From Alteromonas oceanisediminis (GTDB lineage Bacteria; Pseudomonadota; Gammaproteobacteria; Enterobacterales; Alteromonadaceae), in the NCBI RefSeq assembly GCF_018474025.1, contig NZ_JAHCTA010000005.1, forward strand, positions 62,001 through 126,000: 64,000 nucleotides of DNA, read 5' to 3'. Position numbers and translations under genes: made by a program. Below are positions 30,904 through 39,607 of this stretch, piece by piece. Every line of letters starts with the position of its first letter. Positions within the stretch are counted from its first letter, which is position 1. The notes below the pieces were generated by a model, which was given only the letters and a program-made list of their open reading frames with translations, did no database searches and was not told the origin of the DNA.

Positions 30904-32601
30904 ATGATTACAACCGTATCGACTCATCATTTCGTCAAGCAACTGACACGCGGCATTCTTACCCTAAGCTTGCTCGCAGCAGCTAGTAGCCTCAGCTGGG
31001 CCACAGAAGAGGTATCACCAGAAGCTCTCACGCCAGATGCAGATCGGATTAAAGCGCATTTGCATTTTCTCGCGGATGACTTACTTGAAGGGCGGGAAAC
31101 GGGTTCTCGAGGCCACGAAATTGCGTCGTTATACATTGCCACCGAACTGGCTAAATATGGTTTAACGCCAGCGGGAACAGACGCGCAAGCTCAAGGTATG
31201 AGCGCCTACATGCAACGTGTTGAATTCCGCCACGCCACATTGGTTCAGGAATCGCCGAAAATGGCGATCATAGGCCCAGAAGGCAGCCAAACGCTGGATT
31301 ATCCAAAGCAATTTATCATGGGTCCTGATCTGATTTCGACAGAAAGCAATGTGGAAGCCAAATTGATATTCGTTGGTTACGGCATCACGGCGCCCCTGCT
31401 GGAACATGATGACTACGCGGGGCTTGATGTCGACGGTAAGATTGTGGTTGCGCTATCAGGCAAACCACAACACTTTCCGTCAGAAGAAGGCGCGCACTTT
31501 GCGTCGGGCAGCCAAAAGCAACGCTATGCTGCACAGAACGGCGCTGTGGGCATGATCACCATCGTTACACCTCAATCTGAGAAAGTGCGTCCTTATCAAA
31601 ACTCGCTCAATTATTTACACACGCCAGCCATGCGTTGGTTGAAAGAGAATGGTGAACCTGCGAACGTGCAAAAATCGCTGATTGGCAGCGCTTATCTACC
31701 CATGGATTCAGCAGAATTACTGTTTGAGGGCGCGCAGCGTTCTCTAGACGACATATACACTGAACTGGAAAGCGATGGCTCGCCAGCTGGGTTTGATCTG
31801 CCTTACACCGTGGCATTGAGTCGTGAAAGTGAGCACAAAACCATCACCAGTCCCAATGTGGCAGCCATACTTGAAGGGTCTGATCCTGAGTTAAAAAATG
31901 AGTATGTAGTGTATTCGGCGCACAGCGACCATATCGGTTTTGCTAAAACAGTAAAAAAAGACAAAATCAACAATGGCGCTATGGATAACGCTTCAGGCAC
32001 ATCTGTGATGCTCGAAACAGCGCGGCTGTTTAGTCAGATGGACACTAAACCTAAGCGTTCAATCTTATTCGTTGCGGTGACCGGTGAGGAAAAAGGTTTA
32101 TTAGGCGCAGATTATTACGCGCGCAACCCAACAGTGCCCAAAGGTAGCATGGTCGCCAACGTGAATCTGGATATGCCGATATTAACTTATGAATTCGCCG
32201 ACGTCATCGCATTTGGTGCAAACCACAGTGATATGCAAGCCTCTGTGGACGACGCCGCGCAGAAAGTTGGTATAGAACTCAGCCCAGACCCATGGCCGGA
32301 GCAAGCACTATTTACGCGCTCTGACCACTACAGCTTCGTAAAACAGGGCGTACCTGCCGTATTTTTGGTGCCGGGCTTAAAAGCGTCTGATCCCGACGTT
32401 GATGGCAGTGAGGTGTTTGGGCATTTTATTTCGACCCACTATCACAAGCCCTCCGACGACCTGAATCAGGACTTTAATTGGCAAGCTGCGACTAAATTTA
32501 CCGCCGTGAATGTACAGATAGGGTTGACGTTAGCCAATCAGGCGGAGCGCACGCGCTGGAATGAAGGTGACTTTTTTGGCGACACTTTTGCGCCGGAATA
32601 A
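30904..32601 (+). CDS. Exported M28 family metallopeptidase
   Basis: This 565-residue zinc exopeptidase has a signal peptide ending near SLSWA (residue 34). A PA-like domain (VEAKLIFVGYGITAP, DVDGKIVVALSG) is inserted before the catalytic part. Zinc ligands and the catalytic glutamate are visible in order: HSDH near residue 340, DNASG near 361, TGEEKG near 393, NLDM near 421 and SDHYSF near 473. M28 enzymes remove N-terminal amino acids from peptides, probably in the periplasm or outside. It is monocistronic, ending at a hairpin shared with slmA. Confidence 0.92.
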   Translation: MITTVSTHHFVKQLTRGILTLSLLAAASSLSWATEEVSPEALTPDADRIKAHLHFLADDLLEGRETGSRGHEIASLYIATELAKYGLTPAGTDAQAQGMSAYMQRVEFRHATLVQESPKMAIIGPEGSQTLDYPKQFIMGPDLISTESNVEAKLIFVGYGITAPLLEHDDYAGLDVDGKIVVALSGKPQHFPSEEGAHFASGSQKQRYAAQNGAVGMITIVTPQSEKVRPYQNSLNYLHTPAMRWLKENGEPANVQKSLIGSAYLPMDSAELLFEGAQRSLDDIYTELESDGSPAGFDLPYTVALSRESEHKTITSPNVAAILEGSDPELKNEYVVYSAHSDHIGFAKTVKKDKINNGAMDNASGTSVMLETARLFSQMDTKPKRSILFVAVTGEEKGLLGADYYARNPTVPKGSMVANVNLDMPILTYEFADVIAFGANHSDMQASVDDAAQKVGIELSPDPWPEQALFTRSDHYSFVKQGVPAVFLVPGLKASDPDVDGSEVFGHFISTHYHKPSDDLNQDFNWQAATKFTAVNVQIGLTLANQAERTRWNEGDFFGDTFAPE

Positions 32602-32614
32602 GTCAGCGTGTAAG

Positions 32615-32642
32615 GCTAGCTTTGCATCTGCGCAAAGCTAGC
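32615..32642. terminator. Long perfect hairpin between convergent genes
   Basis: GCTAGCTTTGC (32615-32625), a six-base loop and GCAAAGCTAGC (32632-32642) make a perfect 11-bp stem. It fills the 44-base gap between the M28 peptidase and slmA, which converge. There is no T-run on either side, so it may act as a bidirectional or factor-assisted terminator, or as a transcript end-stabiliser. Confidence 0.55.
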
Positions 32643-32645
32643 GTC

Positions 32646-33236
32646 CTACATAAAAAATCGAGACTTTATAAACTGCCACTGTGCCGCAAAGTCTTCCGTC
32701 GGTTTGCGGGTGAACTCACTACGAATAAACAGGTTTATCCGGCCATCCGCATAACACACTAACATATTGGCGATGATGCCTTCGTCCGCGGGCAGCGCTT
32801 TCCCTTCGCGCAGTTTGCGCTCGCGTAGAACCTGTTTAAGCTGAGTTTCAAGGCGTTCAAACAGCTTTGCGATACGCGCGCGTAAGCGCTCTTGTTCACC
32901 CAACAAGGCATCACCATTCAGTATACGGGTAATGCCCGGGTTTTTTTCTGCGAAGCCTAAAATCAGATGCAATATGAGCTGACAGCGCTGCACCGCATCC
33001 TTCTCTTCACTAACAATCTTGTTGATCCTTGAAAACAGGGTCTCTTCAATAAATTCAATCAGACCTTCAAACATACGCGCTTTGCTGGGAAAGTGGCGAT
33101 AGAGCGCCGCTTCAGACACGCCCACCTTTTCAGCTAACTTGGCAGTAGTGATACGTTGGCCCGGATTGGTTTCCAGCATTCCAGCCAGACATTGCAATAT
33201 TTGTGCTCGACGATTGGGTTTTTTAGTGGCTGGCAT
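32646..33236 (-). CDS. slmA: Nucleoid occlusion factor SlmA
   Basis: SlmA is a TetR-fold DNA-binding protein that blocks FtsZ assembly over the nucleoid. The 196-residue protein starts [21 protein letters not shown] and has the helix-turn-helix [27 protein letters not shown] near residues 30-56. The length and the end (FIKSRFF) match SlmA and not a general TetR. Its start overlaps the coaBC stop as TAATG, so translation is coupled. In E. coli dut lies between coaBC and slmA; here it does not. Confidence 0.94.
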   Translation of the reverse strand: MPATKKPNRRAQILQCLAGMLETNPGQRITTAKLAEKVGVSEAALYRHFPSKARMFEGLIEFIEETLFSRINKIVSEEKDAVQRCQLILHLILGFAEKNPGITRILNGDALLGEQERLRARIAKLFERLETQLKQVLRERKLREGKALPADEGIIANMLVCYADGRINLFIRSEFTRKPTEDFAAQWQFIKSRFFM

Positions 33237-34465
33237 TAATCAGTTCCATGCGCATTATGTTTTTTATCATACTGCCTTGCGACAGCACCAATTAATTGAT
33301 TAGCAAGTTCAAACTTTGGAGCTCGCGGTAAACTTTCACGGCCATCCGACCACAACAACAATAGTGCGTTGTTATCGCTGTTGAAACCTATATCGGCATC
33401 CGAGACATCGTTTGCAGCGATCATATCTAATTTTTTTGACTGCAGCTTTTTGGTGGCGTACGCCTCTACATTCTGCGTTTCGGCAGCAAAGCCAACGGTG
33501 AAGGGCGCCGGTTCGAGTGCGGCAACATCTTTCAGAATATCGGGGTTTTTTACCAGCGTTAGCGTGAGCTTATCGTCAGTTTTTTTAATTTTTTCAGATG
33601 ATTCGTGTTCAGCACGATAATCGGCAACCGCCGCAGTAGCGACAAAAATGTCGCAATCTGCCACATGAGACATCACCAGCGCGTGCATGTCTGCCGCACT
33701 ACTGCAGGTTAATCGATGAACATCGGGTGGCGTTTCAAGGTTCGTTGGGCCGCTCACTAAGGTGACCTTAGCGCCCGCCTTCACCGCAGCGGCGGCAATG
33801 GCATAACCCATCTTGCCACTGCTGTGATTACTTAGGTAACGTACGGGATCAAGCGCCTCGCGTGTCGGGCCAGCGGTAATCAAGACCCGCTTATTTAACA
33901 GTAGCTGTTGATCTTGTGGATGTGAGTAAGCGTTAGCGATGGCCGTTGCGATGTCGATAGGCTCAACCATTCGGCCAGCACCCACGTCTCCGCACGCTTG
34001 TTCACCGGCCGCAGGGCCTAAAAACTGAATGTGACGCTGTTTGAGTACATGTAAGTTAGCCTGCGTCGCTGGTGCAGCCCACATTTGTTGATTCATTGCG
34101 GGTGCCACAAACACATCCGCAGTGGTGGCCAAATAGAGCGTGCTAAGTAGATCATCCGCTAGACCGTGGGCTAACCTGGCTAAACAATTGGCAGTTGCTG
34201 GTGCGATGAGCAGTATATCTGCCCATTTAGCCAGTTCAATGTGGCCCATAGCCGCTTCTGCCGATGGATCGAGCAACGCATGATGCACGGGATTACCCGA
34301 CACCGCTTGCAGGGCTAGTGGGCTAACAAACTCAAGGGCTGAATCGGTCAATACCACACGAACCGAAGCGCCCTGTGCGACCAGTTTTCGCACCAGATCA
34401 GGCGCTTTGTAGGCCGCTATTCCACCAGTCACTCCAAGTAAAATCTTTTTATTTTTCAATTGCAT
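33236..34465 (-). CDS. coaBC: Bifunctional CoaBC (PPC decarboxylase/PPC synthetase)
   Basis: CoaBC joins cysteine to 4'-phosphopantothenate and decarboxylates the product in coenzyme A synthesis. The 409-residue protein has the flavin-binding decarboxylase domain first ([26 protein letters not shown] near residue 122) and the CTP-dependent synthetase domain after residue 190 ([25 protein letters not shown]). Start ATG 34465 fits the family; the frame extends 15 codons further with no support. coaD, later in the same pathway, is encoded at 38.9 kb. Confidence 0.96.
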   Translation of the reverse strand: MQLKNKKILLGVTGGIAAYKAPDLVRKLVAQGASVRVVLTDSALEFVSPLALQAVSGNPVHHALLDPSAEAAMGHIELAKWADILLIAPATANCLARLAHGLADDLLSTLYLATTADVFVAPAMNQQMWAAPATQANLHVLKQRHIQFLGPAAGEQACGDVGAGRMVEPIDIATAIANAYSHPQDQQLLLNKRVLITAGPTREALDPVRYLSNHSSGKMGYAIAAAAVKAGAKVTLVSGPTNLETPPDVHRLTCSSAADMHALVMSHVADCDIFVATAAVADYRAEHESSEKIKKTDDKLTLTLVKNPDILKDVAALEPAPFTVGFAAETQNVEAYATKKLQSKKLDMIAANDVSDADIGFNSDNNALLLLWSDGRESLPRAPKFELANQLIGAVARQYDKKHNAHGTD

Positions 34466-34553
34466 GAACGCTAAACTGGCCTTATGGACGCTGCCACAAC
34501 CCAACCACATGGTTTATATTGGATAATCGAAATAGTAGCAAGGGACGGTGCTA

Positions 34554-35228
34554 ATGAAAATCACTGATTGGCCTAAGTCAGAAAGGCCTCGTGAAAAACT
34601 GTTGCTGACTGGCGCCGAATCGCTCAGTGATGCAGAGATTTTGGCGGTGTTTTTGCGTACCGGAGTTCAAGGTAAAAGCGCCATTGATCTTGCACGAGAT
34701 ATACTGAATCAATTTGGTGACTTAGGTCAGTTTGTGAGCGCTAAAAAACAACGGATGATCGCGCAGCCGGGTATTGGTTTAGCAAAATATGCACAGTTGG
34801 TTTGTGCGATGGAACTCGCCAATCGCTGCACAGAGTACCAACTTAAACGCCAAGATGTGTTCACCAGTGTGGATGCAGCAAAACGCTACGTCCAACAACA
34901 GATGCGATTCTTGACTCAAGAGGTGTTCGCACTCCTCATGCTGGATAGTCAGCACCAGTTGATTGCGTTTAGAAAAATGTTTTTCGGCACCATTAACAGC
35001 GCCGCCGTGTACCCTCGCGAGCTGGTTAAGCAAGCGTTGGAGGATAATGCCGCCGCGGTGATTCTGGTGCACAACCACCCTTCCGGCGTTGCCGAGCCAA
35101 GCCAGGCTGACATTGCCATCACCGAACAAATCCGCAATGCGATGCACATCATAGACATACGTGTTCTCGATCATTTTGTGGTTGGTGGGGCGACGACGGT
35201 GTCATTTGCAGAACGCGGGTTATTGTAA
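34554..35228 (+). CDS. radC: RadC family JAMM-domain protein
   Basis: The 224-residue protein is a RadC homologue. A helix-hairpin-helix region covers about residues 50-90, and the JAB/MPN metalloprotease-like domain ends with HNHPSGVAEPSQAD near residue 172, the zinc-binding H-x-H-x7-S-x2-D pattern. Its biochemical role is unsettled; a repair role in E. coli was withdrawn. ATG 34554 is chosen because AGGGA (34541-34545) is at the right distance; the GTG at 34548 is less likely. It is divergent from coaBC across an 88-base gap. Confidence 0.94.
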   Translation: MKITDWPKSERPREKLLLTGAESLSDAEILAVFLRTGVQGKSAIDLARDILNQFGDLGQFVSAKKQRMIAQPGIGLAKYAQLVCAMELANRCTEYQLKRQDVFTSVDAAKRYVQQQMRFLTQEVFALLMLDSQHQLIAFRKMFFGTINSAAVYPRELVKQALEDNAAAVILVHNHPSGVAEPSQADIAITEQIRNAMHIIDIRVLDHFVVGGATTVSFAERGLL

Positions 35229-35338
35229 CGTCGGTGTATTACAGGTTTACGTTTGCGCACAGCTGAGTTCATCCGCTACCATAAGCCCTTAGAAAGGCCG
35301 CTACGGTCACATTGTGCTCTACGGGAACCCGTTACTGA

Positions 35339-36073
35339 ATGACAACACACGCCTATATGGTTATCAATCTTAAGCGTTCTTCCGATCGGCTAGCGCAGTT
35401 GCAGCAACAGTTTGACCGCCAGAATATGGCATTTACGCGGATAGACGCAGTGGACGGTAAGTCGTTGTCACAAGCTGATATAGCGGCTGTTTATGATGGT
35501 CAGGGTGGGCATTATCATAAACCACTGAATGCAGGTGAAATTGGCTGTTACTTGAGTCACCGCCGCGCTTGGCAATCAATTGTTGATAATCAACTGGATT
35601 TTGCGATTGTTCTGGAAGACGACATCACACTGACCGGAGACTTACGGCAATACCTCACGGTTTTGGAAAGTATGCCAAATGACTGGGACTATATTAAACT
35701 CGCAGGGCATTCACGCACCCGACAAGTGATCCACGTAAGCGACTGGCAGGGTCACCAGCGGGTGGTTTACGCCAAAACACCCGCCCGCACCTGTGCGCAA
35801 GCGGTGAGTTTGGACGGGGCGAGGAAACTGCTCGCAAACAGCGTTTCCATTGCGCGTCCTGTTGACATTGATTTGCAGCACTGGTGGGAAAAAGACTTGC
35901 GACTGTTCGGTTTGTTGCCCTACCTTGGTATACCAAATGATGCATTACCCAGTACAATAAACTCCGTCAAGCAGCGAAATACGGCGCCGGTAGACCGGTG
36001 GCTGAAATGGAAAAACCAGTGGCGTTTTTACTGGCGTAACCGCAGTGAAAATAAGCGCCGCCTTGCGCGATAA
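35339..36073 (+). CDS. Glycosyltransferase family 25 protein
   Basis: This 244-residue protein is a GT25-type LPS glycosyltransferase, a family that includes galactosyltransferases of lipooligosaccharide. Family features are YMVINLKRSSDRLAQLQQQF at the start, GEIGCYLSHRRAWQ near residue 67 and the metal-binding ALVLEDD-like AIVLEDDITL near residue 90. The end is basic and may contact membrane. It forms a pair with the next glycosyltransferase (23 bases on) in the interval between radC and rpmB. The sugar and acceptor cannot be read from the sequence. Confidence 0.88.
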   Translation: MTTHAYMVINLKRSSDRLAQLQQQFDRQNMAFTRIDAVDGKSLSQADIAAVYDGQGGHYHKPLNAGEIGCYLSHRRAWQSIVDNQLDFAIVLEDDITLTGDLRQYLTVLESMPNDWDYIKLAGHSRTRQVIHVSDWQGHQRVVYAKTPARTCAQAVSLDGARKLLANSVSIARPVDIDLQHWWEKDLRLFGLLPYLGIPNDALPSTINSVKQRNTAPVDRWLKWKNQWRFYWRNRSENKRRLAR

Positions 36074-36096
36074 CACACATAAGAAGAATAAAACCC

Positions 36097-36903
36097 ATGC
36101 AGCTATCGATTATTTTTTCGACCTACAATTCGCCGCAATGGATGCTCAAAACACTATGGAGTTTACACTTTCAAACCTTTCAGGCATTTGAGGTTATTAT
36201 TGCCGACGATGGCTCAAGTGCTGAAACGGCAGAAGCAATCGCGTGGTTTCAGCAACAATCTCCCATTAAAATCCAGCACGTCTGGCAACCCGACGAAGGG
36301 TTTCAGAAAACACGCATACTGAATAAAGCGTTGCGGCAGGTGGGGTCAGATTATGTGGTTTTTACCGACGGCGACTGCGTATTGCGTAACGACTTTCTCG
36401 CTCAGCATATGCACTATCGCGAGCCAGGCTACTTTCTATCCGGCGGCTATTTTAAGTTACCCCTGACCACCAGCAAAGCGATCCAACCTGAGCACATTGA
36501 GAGTGGCGTCGCTTTTACGACACAATGGCTCTATGAGCATGGGCTAAAACCAACCTATAAAACCATGAAGTTAACGGCAACGGGTTGGCGAGCCGCCCTG
36601 TACAATAAAATCACCCCTGCCGGAGCAACCTGGAACGGCCATAATGCATCAGGTTGGCTCAGCGATATCTTGGCTGCGAACGGCTTCGATGAAAGGATGC
36701 AATACGGTGGTGAGGACCGAGAATTGGGTGAACGTTTATTCAATCGAGGTATAAAATCAAAGCAATTGCGCTATTCCGCAGTTTGCTTGCACCTTGACCA
36801 TGCCAGAGGGTATGTAACAGACGAAATGCGCGAGAAAAATCGTCAGATTAGACGTTTTACTAAGAAAAATAAGCTGAAGAAAACCGCATTTGGGTTAAAG
36901 TAG
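36097..36903 (+). CDS. Glycosyltransferase family 2 protein
   Basis: A GT-A fold transferase of 268 residues. The nucleotide-sugar site is marked by LSIIFSTYNSPQWMLKTL and VIIADDGSSAET near residue 35, a DXD-like TDGDCVLR near residue 90, and a C-terminal galactosyltransferase-like segment with GWLSDILAANGFDERMQYGGEDRELGERL near residues 187-215. It probably adds a sugar to the LPS core together with the preceding GT25 gene. The tail is strongly basic (KKNKLKKT). Confidence 0.88.
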   Translation: MQLSIIFSTYNSPQWMLKTLWSLHFQTFQAFEVIIADDGSSAETAEAIAWFQQQSPIKIQHVWQPDEGFQKTRILNKALRQVGSDYVVFTDGDCVLRNDFLAQHMHYREPGYFLSGGYFKLPLTTSKAIQPEHIESGVAFTTQWLYEHGLKPTYKTMKLTATGWRAALYNKITPAGATWNGHNASGWLSDILAANGFDERMQYGGEDRELGERLFNRGIKSKQLRYSAVCLHLDHARGYVTDEMREKNRQIRRFTKKNKLKKTAFGLK

Positions 36904-36969
36904 TCCCGCTAAATGCCAAAAAGAGCAGCGAATTGTGCAAAAAGATCGCATGATCGATCGCAATTAAAG

Positions 36970-36998
36970 TTGATCATGAGGGGTATTTGCTGTATAAC
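36970..36998 (+). promoter_or_regulatory. Promoter of rpmB-rpmG
   Basis: -35 TTGATC (36970-36975), a 17-base spacer and -10 TATAAC (36993-36998) lie about 90 bases before rpmB. A GC-rich discriminator (ATGCGCCC) follows, as expected for a growth-rate-controlled ribosomal protein promoter. The leader of about 80 bases is long enough for regulation, but I see no known motif in it. Confidence 0.65.
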
Positions 36999-37087
36999 AT
37001 GCGCCCTCTTAATTGTAGGTTAGTTGTTCGTACGTGGCGTGAGTTACGAGAGCAACAACATAGTAAATCGTTGTTCTGGAGACAAAA

Positions 37088-37324
37088 ATGTCAAAAGTAT
37101 GTCAAGTGACAGGAAAGCGTCCAGCGGTAGGTAATAACCGTTCACACGCGCGCAATGCGACTCGTCGTCGTTTTTTGCCAAACTTACAAACCCACCGTTT
37201 TTGGGTTGAAAGCGAAAATCGTTTCGTTAAATTACGCCTTACGCCGAAAGGCATGCGTATCATCGATAAAAAGGGTATTGATTCAGTACTGACTGACATC
37301 CGTGCTCGTGGTGAGAAAATCTAA
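37088..37324 (+). CDS. rpmB: 50S ribosomal protein L28
   Basis: L28 is a small, basic protein of the large ribosomal subunit. The 78-residue product equals the E. coli length and shows [33 protein letters not shown], typical of the family. CTGGAGAC upstream (37075-37082) is the ribosome site. rpmG follows after 11 bases. Confidence 0.97.
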   Translation: MSKVCQVTGKRPAVGNNRSHARNATRRRFLPNLQTHRFWVESENRFVKLRLTPKGMRIIDKKGIDSVLTDIRARGEKI

Positions 37325-37335
37325 GGAACTGAATC

Positions 37336-37491
37336 ATGCGTGATAAAATCAAGTTAGTGTCTACAGCGGGTACCGGTTTCTACTACACCACTGATAAGAA
37401 CAAACGCAACATGCCAGGCAAAATGGAGATCAAGAAATTTGATCCTAAAATTCGCCAGCATGTCATGTTCAAGGAAGCTAAAATTAAGTAA
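37336..37491 (+). CDS. rpmG: 50S ribosomal protein L33
   Basis: A 51-residue ORF begins [20 protein letters not shown] and ends VMFKEAKIK, a clear L33. It has no zinc-binding CxxC pairs, so it is the zinc-independent (C-minus) type. AAGGA at 37324-37328 is the ribosome site. It is co-transcribed with rpmB and followed by a terminator. Confidence 0.97.
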   Translation: MRDKIKLVSTAGTGFYYTTDKNKRNMPGKMEIKKFDPKIRQHVMFKEAKIK

Positions 37492-37520
37492 TTCCTTAAT
37501 TTTTTGTCTCCTAATGAAAG

Positions 37521-37543
37521 CCCGGCATCGTCCGGGTTTTTTT
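37521..37543 (+). terminator. Terminator after rpmG
   Basis: CCCGG (37521-37525), a CATCGT loop and CCGGG (37532-37536) are followed by seven T. This is a standard intrinsic terminator 30 bases after rpmG. Confidence 0.9.
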
Positions 37544-37588
37544 GCGTTATGATGGTAACACGCCTATTAATTAAGCCATTCTGTGCCC

Positions 37589-38044
37589 ATGAAACTATCA
37601 ACCCGCGCGATCAATAATCTGGTTATTTTTGCCATGTTAGCCATGATCATGTTGTTCAATATGGATAAGTGGCTACCCAAGCCACCTAGCGCAGCCGCAA
37701 CCCGGCTGATCGCAGAACACGACATGCTGTTAAGGGTGGATATTGGCACGCATTCGCTGCAGCGCGTGGGTACAGACTGGCGCATTCGCGGCGGTCAATA
37801 TACGGATGCCGATGCTGCACGTATCGTTGAACGCTGGCATGCTGCGCGGCTGACGCCGGCTGCTGAATTGGCTGACTTTTCAGCCTCGGTCAACGCCAGT
37901 ATCTGGTTGGCAGGCTATGCTGAGCCAGTCACAATCGAATTGTTCAACGTGCCGAAAGCATCACACCCGTCGTCGGCATGGGTCCGCATCGCCAACAGCG
38001 TATACCGTGTTGATAATGTTGATTATGAAGCGCTTGTTTTTTAA
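37589..38044 (+). CDS. Membrane-anchored hypothetical protein upstream of mutM
   Basis: I do not recognise a named family. The 151-residue protein has one N-terminal membrane helix (LVIFAMLAMIMLFNMDKWL, about residues 11-29) and a periplasmic-type domain of about 120 residues with a repeated strand pattern (LLRVDIGTHSLQRVGTDWRI; PVTIELFNVP). ATG 37589 follows the rpmG terminator. The gap to mutM is only 18 bases, so they may share a message. Similar small genes occur beside mutM in some marine gammaproteobacteria, but I cannot verify that here. Confidence 0.75.
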   Translation: MKLSTRAINNLVIFAMLAMIMLFNMDKWLPKPPSAAATRLIAEHDMLLRVDIGTHSLQRVGTDWRIRGGQYTDADAARIVERWHAARLTPAAELADFSASVNASIWLAGYAEPVTIELFNVPKASHPSSAWVRIANSVYRVDNVDYEALVF

Positions 38045-38062
38045 CCTCGATGGGATGTAACT

Positions 38063-38875
38063 ATGCCTGAATTACCTGAAGTTGAAGTGAGCCGTTTAGG
38101 GATTTCTCCGCATCTGGAGGGCAAACGAATTGAGGCAATCCTTGTACGCAATCCTCAACTGCGCTGGCCGGTACCAGAGGCGATACAACACGCTGTTGGA
38201 CACACCATCAACACCATCAAGCGACGAGCAAAATACCTTTTTCTGAACACCGATGTTGGTAGTATCGTGCTGCATTTGGGCATGTCAGGCAGATTGCGGG
38301 TGGTCGACAAGGCGCTTGCGCCATTGAAGCATGACCATATTGATATTGTGGTCAGTTCAGGCCAATGCCTGCGTTTAAATGACGCCCGCCGGTTTGGCGC
38401 GTGCCTGTGGCAGCCGCTGGATGCGCCGCCGATGCCACTGTTGTGCAACTTAGGGCCCGAGCCGCTCACCGAAGACTTTGATGACCAACGCTTGTATACG
38501 TTGTCGCGAGGAAAACAGGTGGCGGTCAAGAACTTCATAATGGCCAATCAGACCGTCGTCGGTGTGGGTAATATCTATGCAAATGAAGCGCTGTTTCTAA
38601 GTGGGATAGATCCGCGTCGCGCTGCCGGTAAAATCAGTCGAGAGCGCTACACAGTGCTTACCAAGCATATCCGTAATGTCTTGGCCGCAGCGATTAAACA
38701 AGGTGGGACGACACTAAAAGACTTTACTCAAGCAGATGGGAAGCCTGGCTATTTCAGTCAACATCTGCGCGTTTATGGTCGCGCTGGCGCGCCTTGCGAG
38801 AAATGTGGGGCAGCCATAAAAAGTGTGGTGATTGGGCAGCGAAATTCTTTTTACTGCCCGGATTGCCAACGCTAG
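38063..38875 (+). CDS. mutM: Formamidopyrimidine-DNA glycosylase MutM (Fpg)
   Basis: MutM removes 8-oxoguanine and ring-opened purines and cuts the abasic site. The 270-residue protein begins MPELPEVEV with the catalytic Pro2 and Glu3. The helix-two-turn-helix with VGNIYANEALFLSGIDP lies near residues 169-185, and the C-terminal zinc finger has CEKCG and CPDCQR (four cysteines). All active-site elements are present. It converges on coaD across 17 bases. Confidence 0.97.
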   Translation: MPELPEVEVSRLGISPHLEGKRIEAILVRNPQLRWPVPEAIQHAVGHTINTIKRRAKYLFLNTDVGSIVLHLGMSGRLRVVDKALAPLKHDHIDIVVSSGQCLRLNDARRFGACLWQPLDAPPMPLLCNLGPEPLTEDFDDQRLYTLSRGKQVAVKNFIMANQTVVGVGNIYANEALFLSGIDPRRAAGKISRERYTVLTKHIRNVLAAAIKQGGTTLKDFTQADGKPGYFSQHLRVYGRAGAPCEKCGAAIKSVVIGQRNSFYCPDCQR

Positions 38876-38892
38876 CCATCGGACAATCGCGT

Positions 38893-39420
<528 letters not shown>

Positions 39421-39457
39421 TTAGCTGGTTCCGAACTCGCCAGACACTAACCTGAAT

Positions 39458-39480
39458 CGAATACTGATGCAATGTATTCG
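39458..39480. promoter_or_regulatory. Inverted repeat upstream of the Wzi-like gene
   Basis: CGAATAC (39458-39464) and GTATTCG (39474-39480) form a 7-9-7 inverted repeat in the 196-base divergent coaD/wzi-like gap. It could be an operator. It has no match to a regulator I know. Confidence 0.35.
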
Positions 39481-39607
39481 CTGATTGTCACAACAGGGCT
39501 TAGTCTGTTCCGGTCACCGGTGGCATGGAATGAAAGATAAACATCCTCTAGTGCTAATCTGGCATTTTCGCTACTATTCGGTTTTAGTTGCAGAAACGGA
39601 AAAGTCA

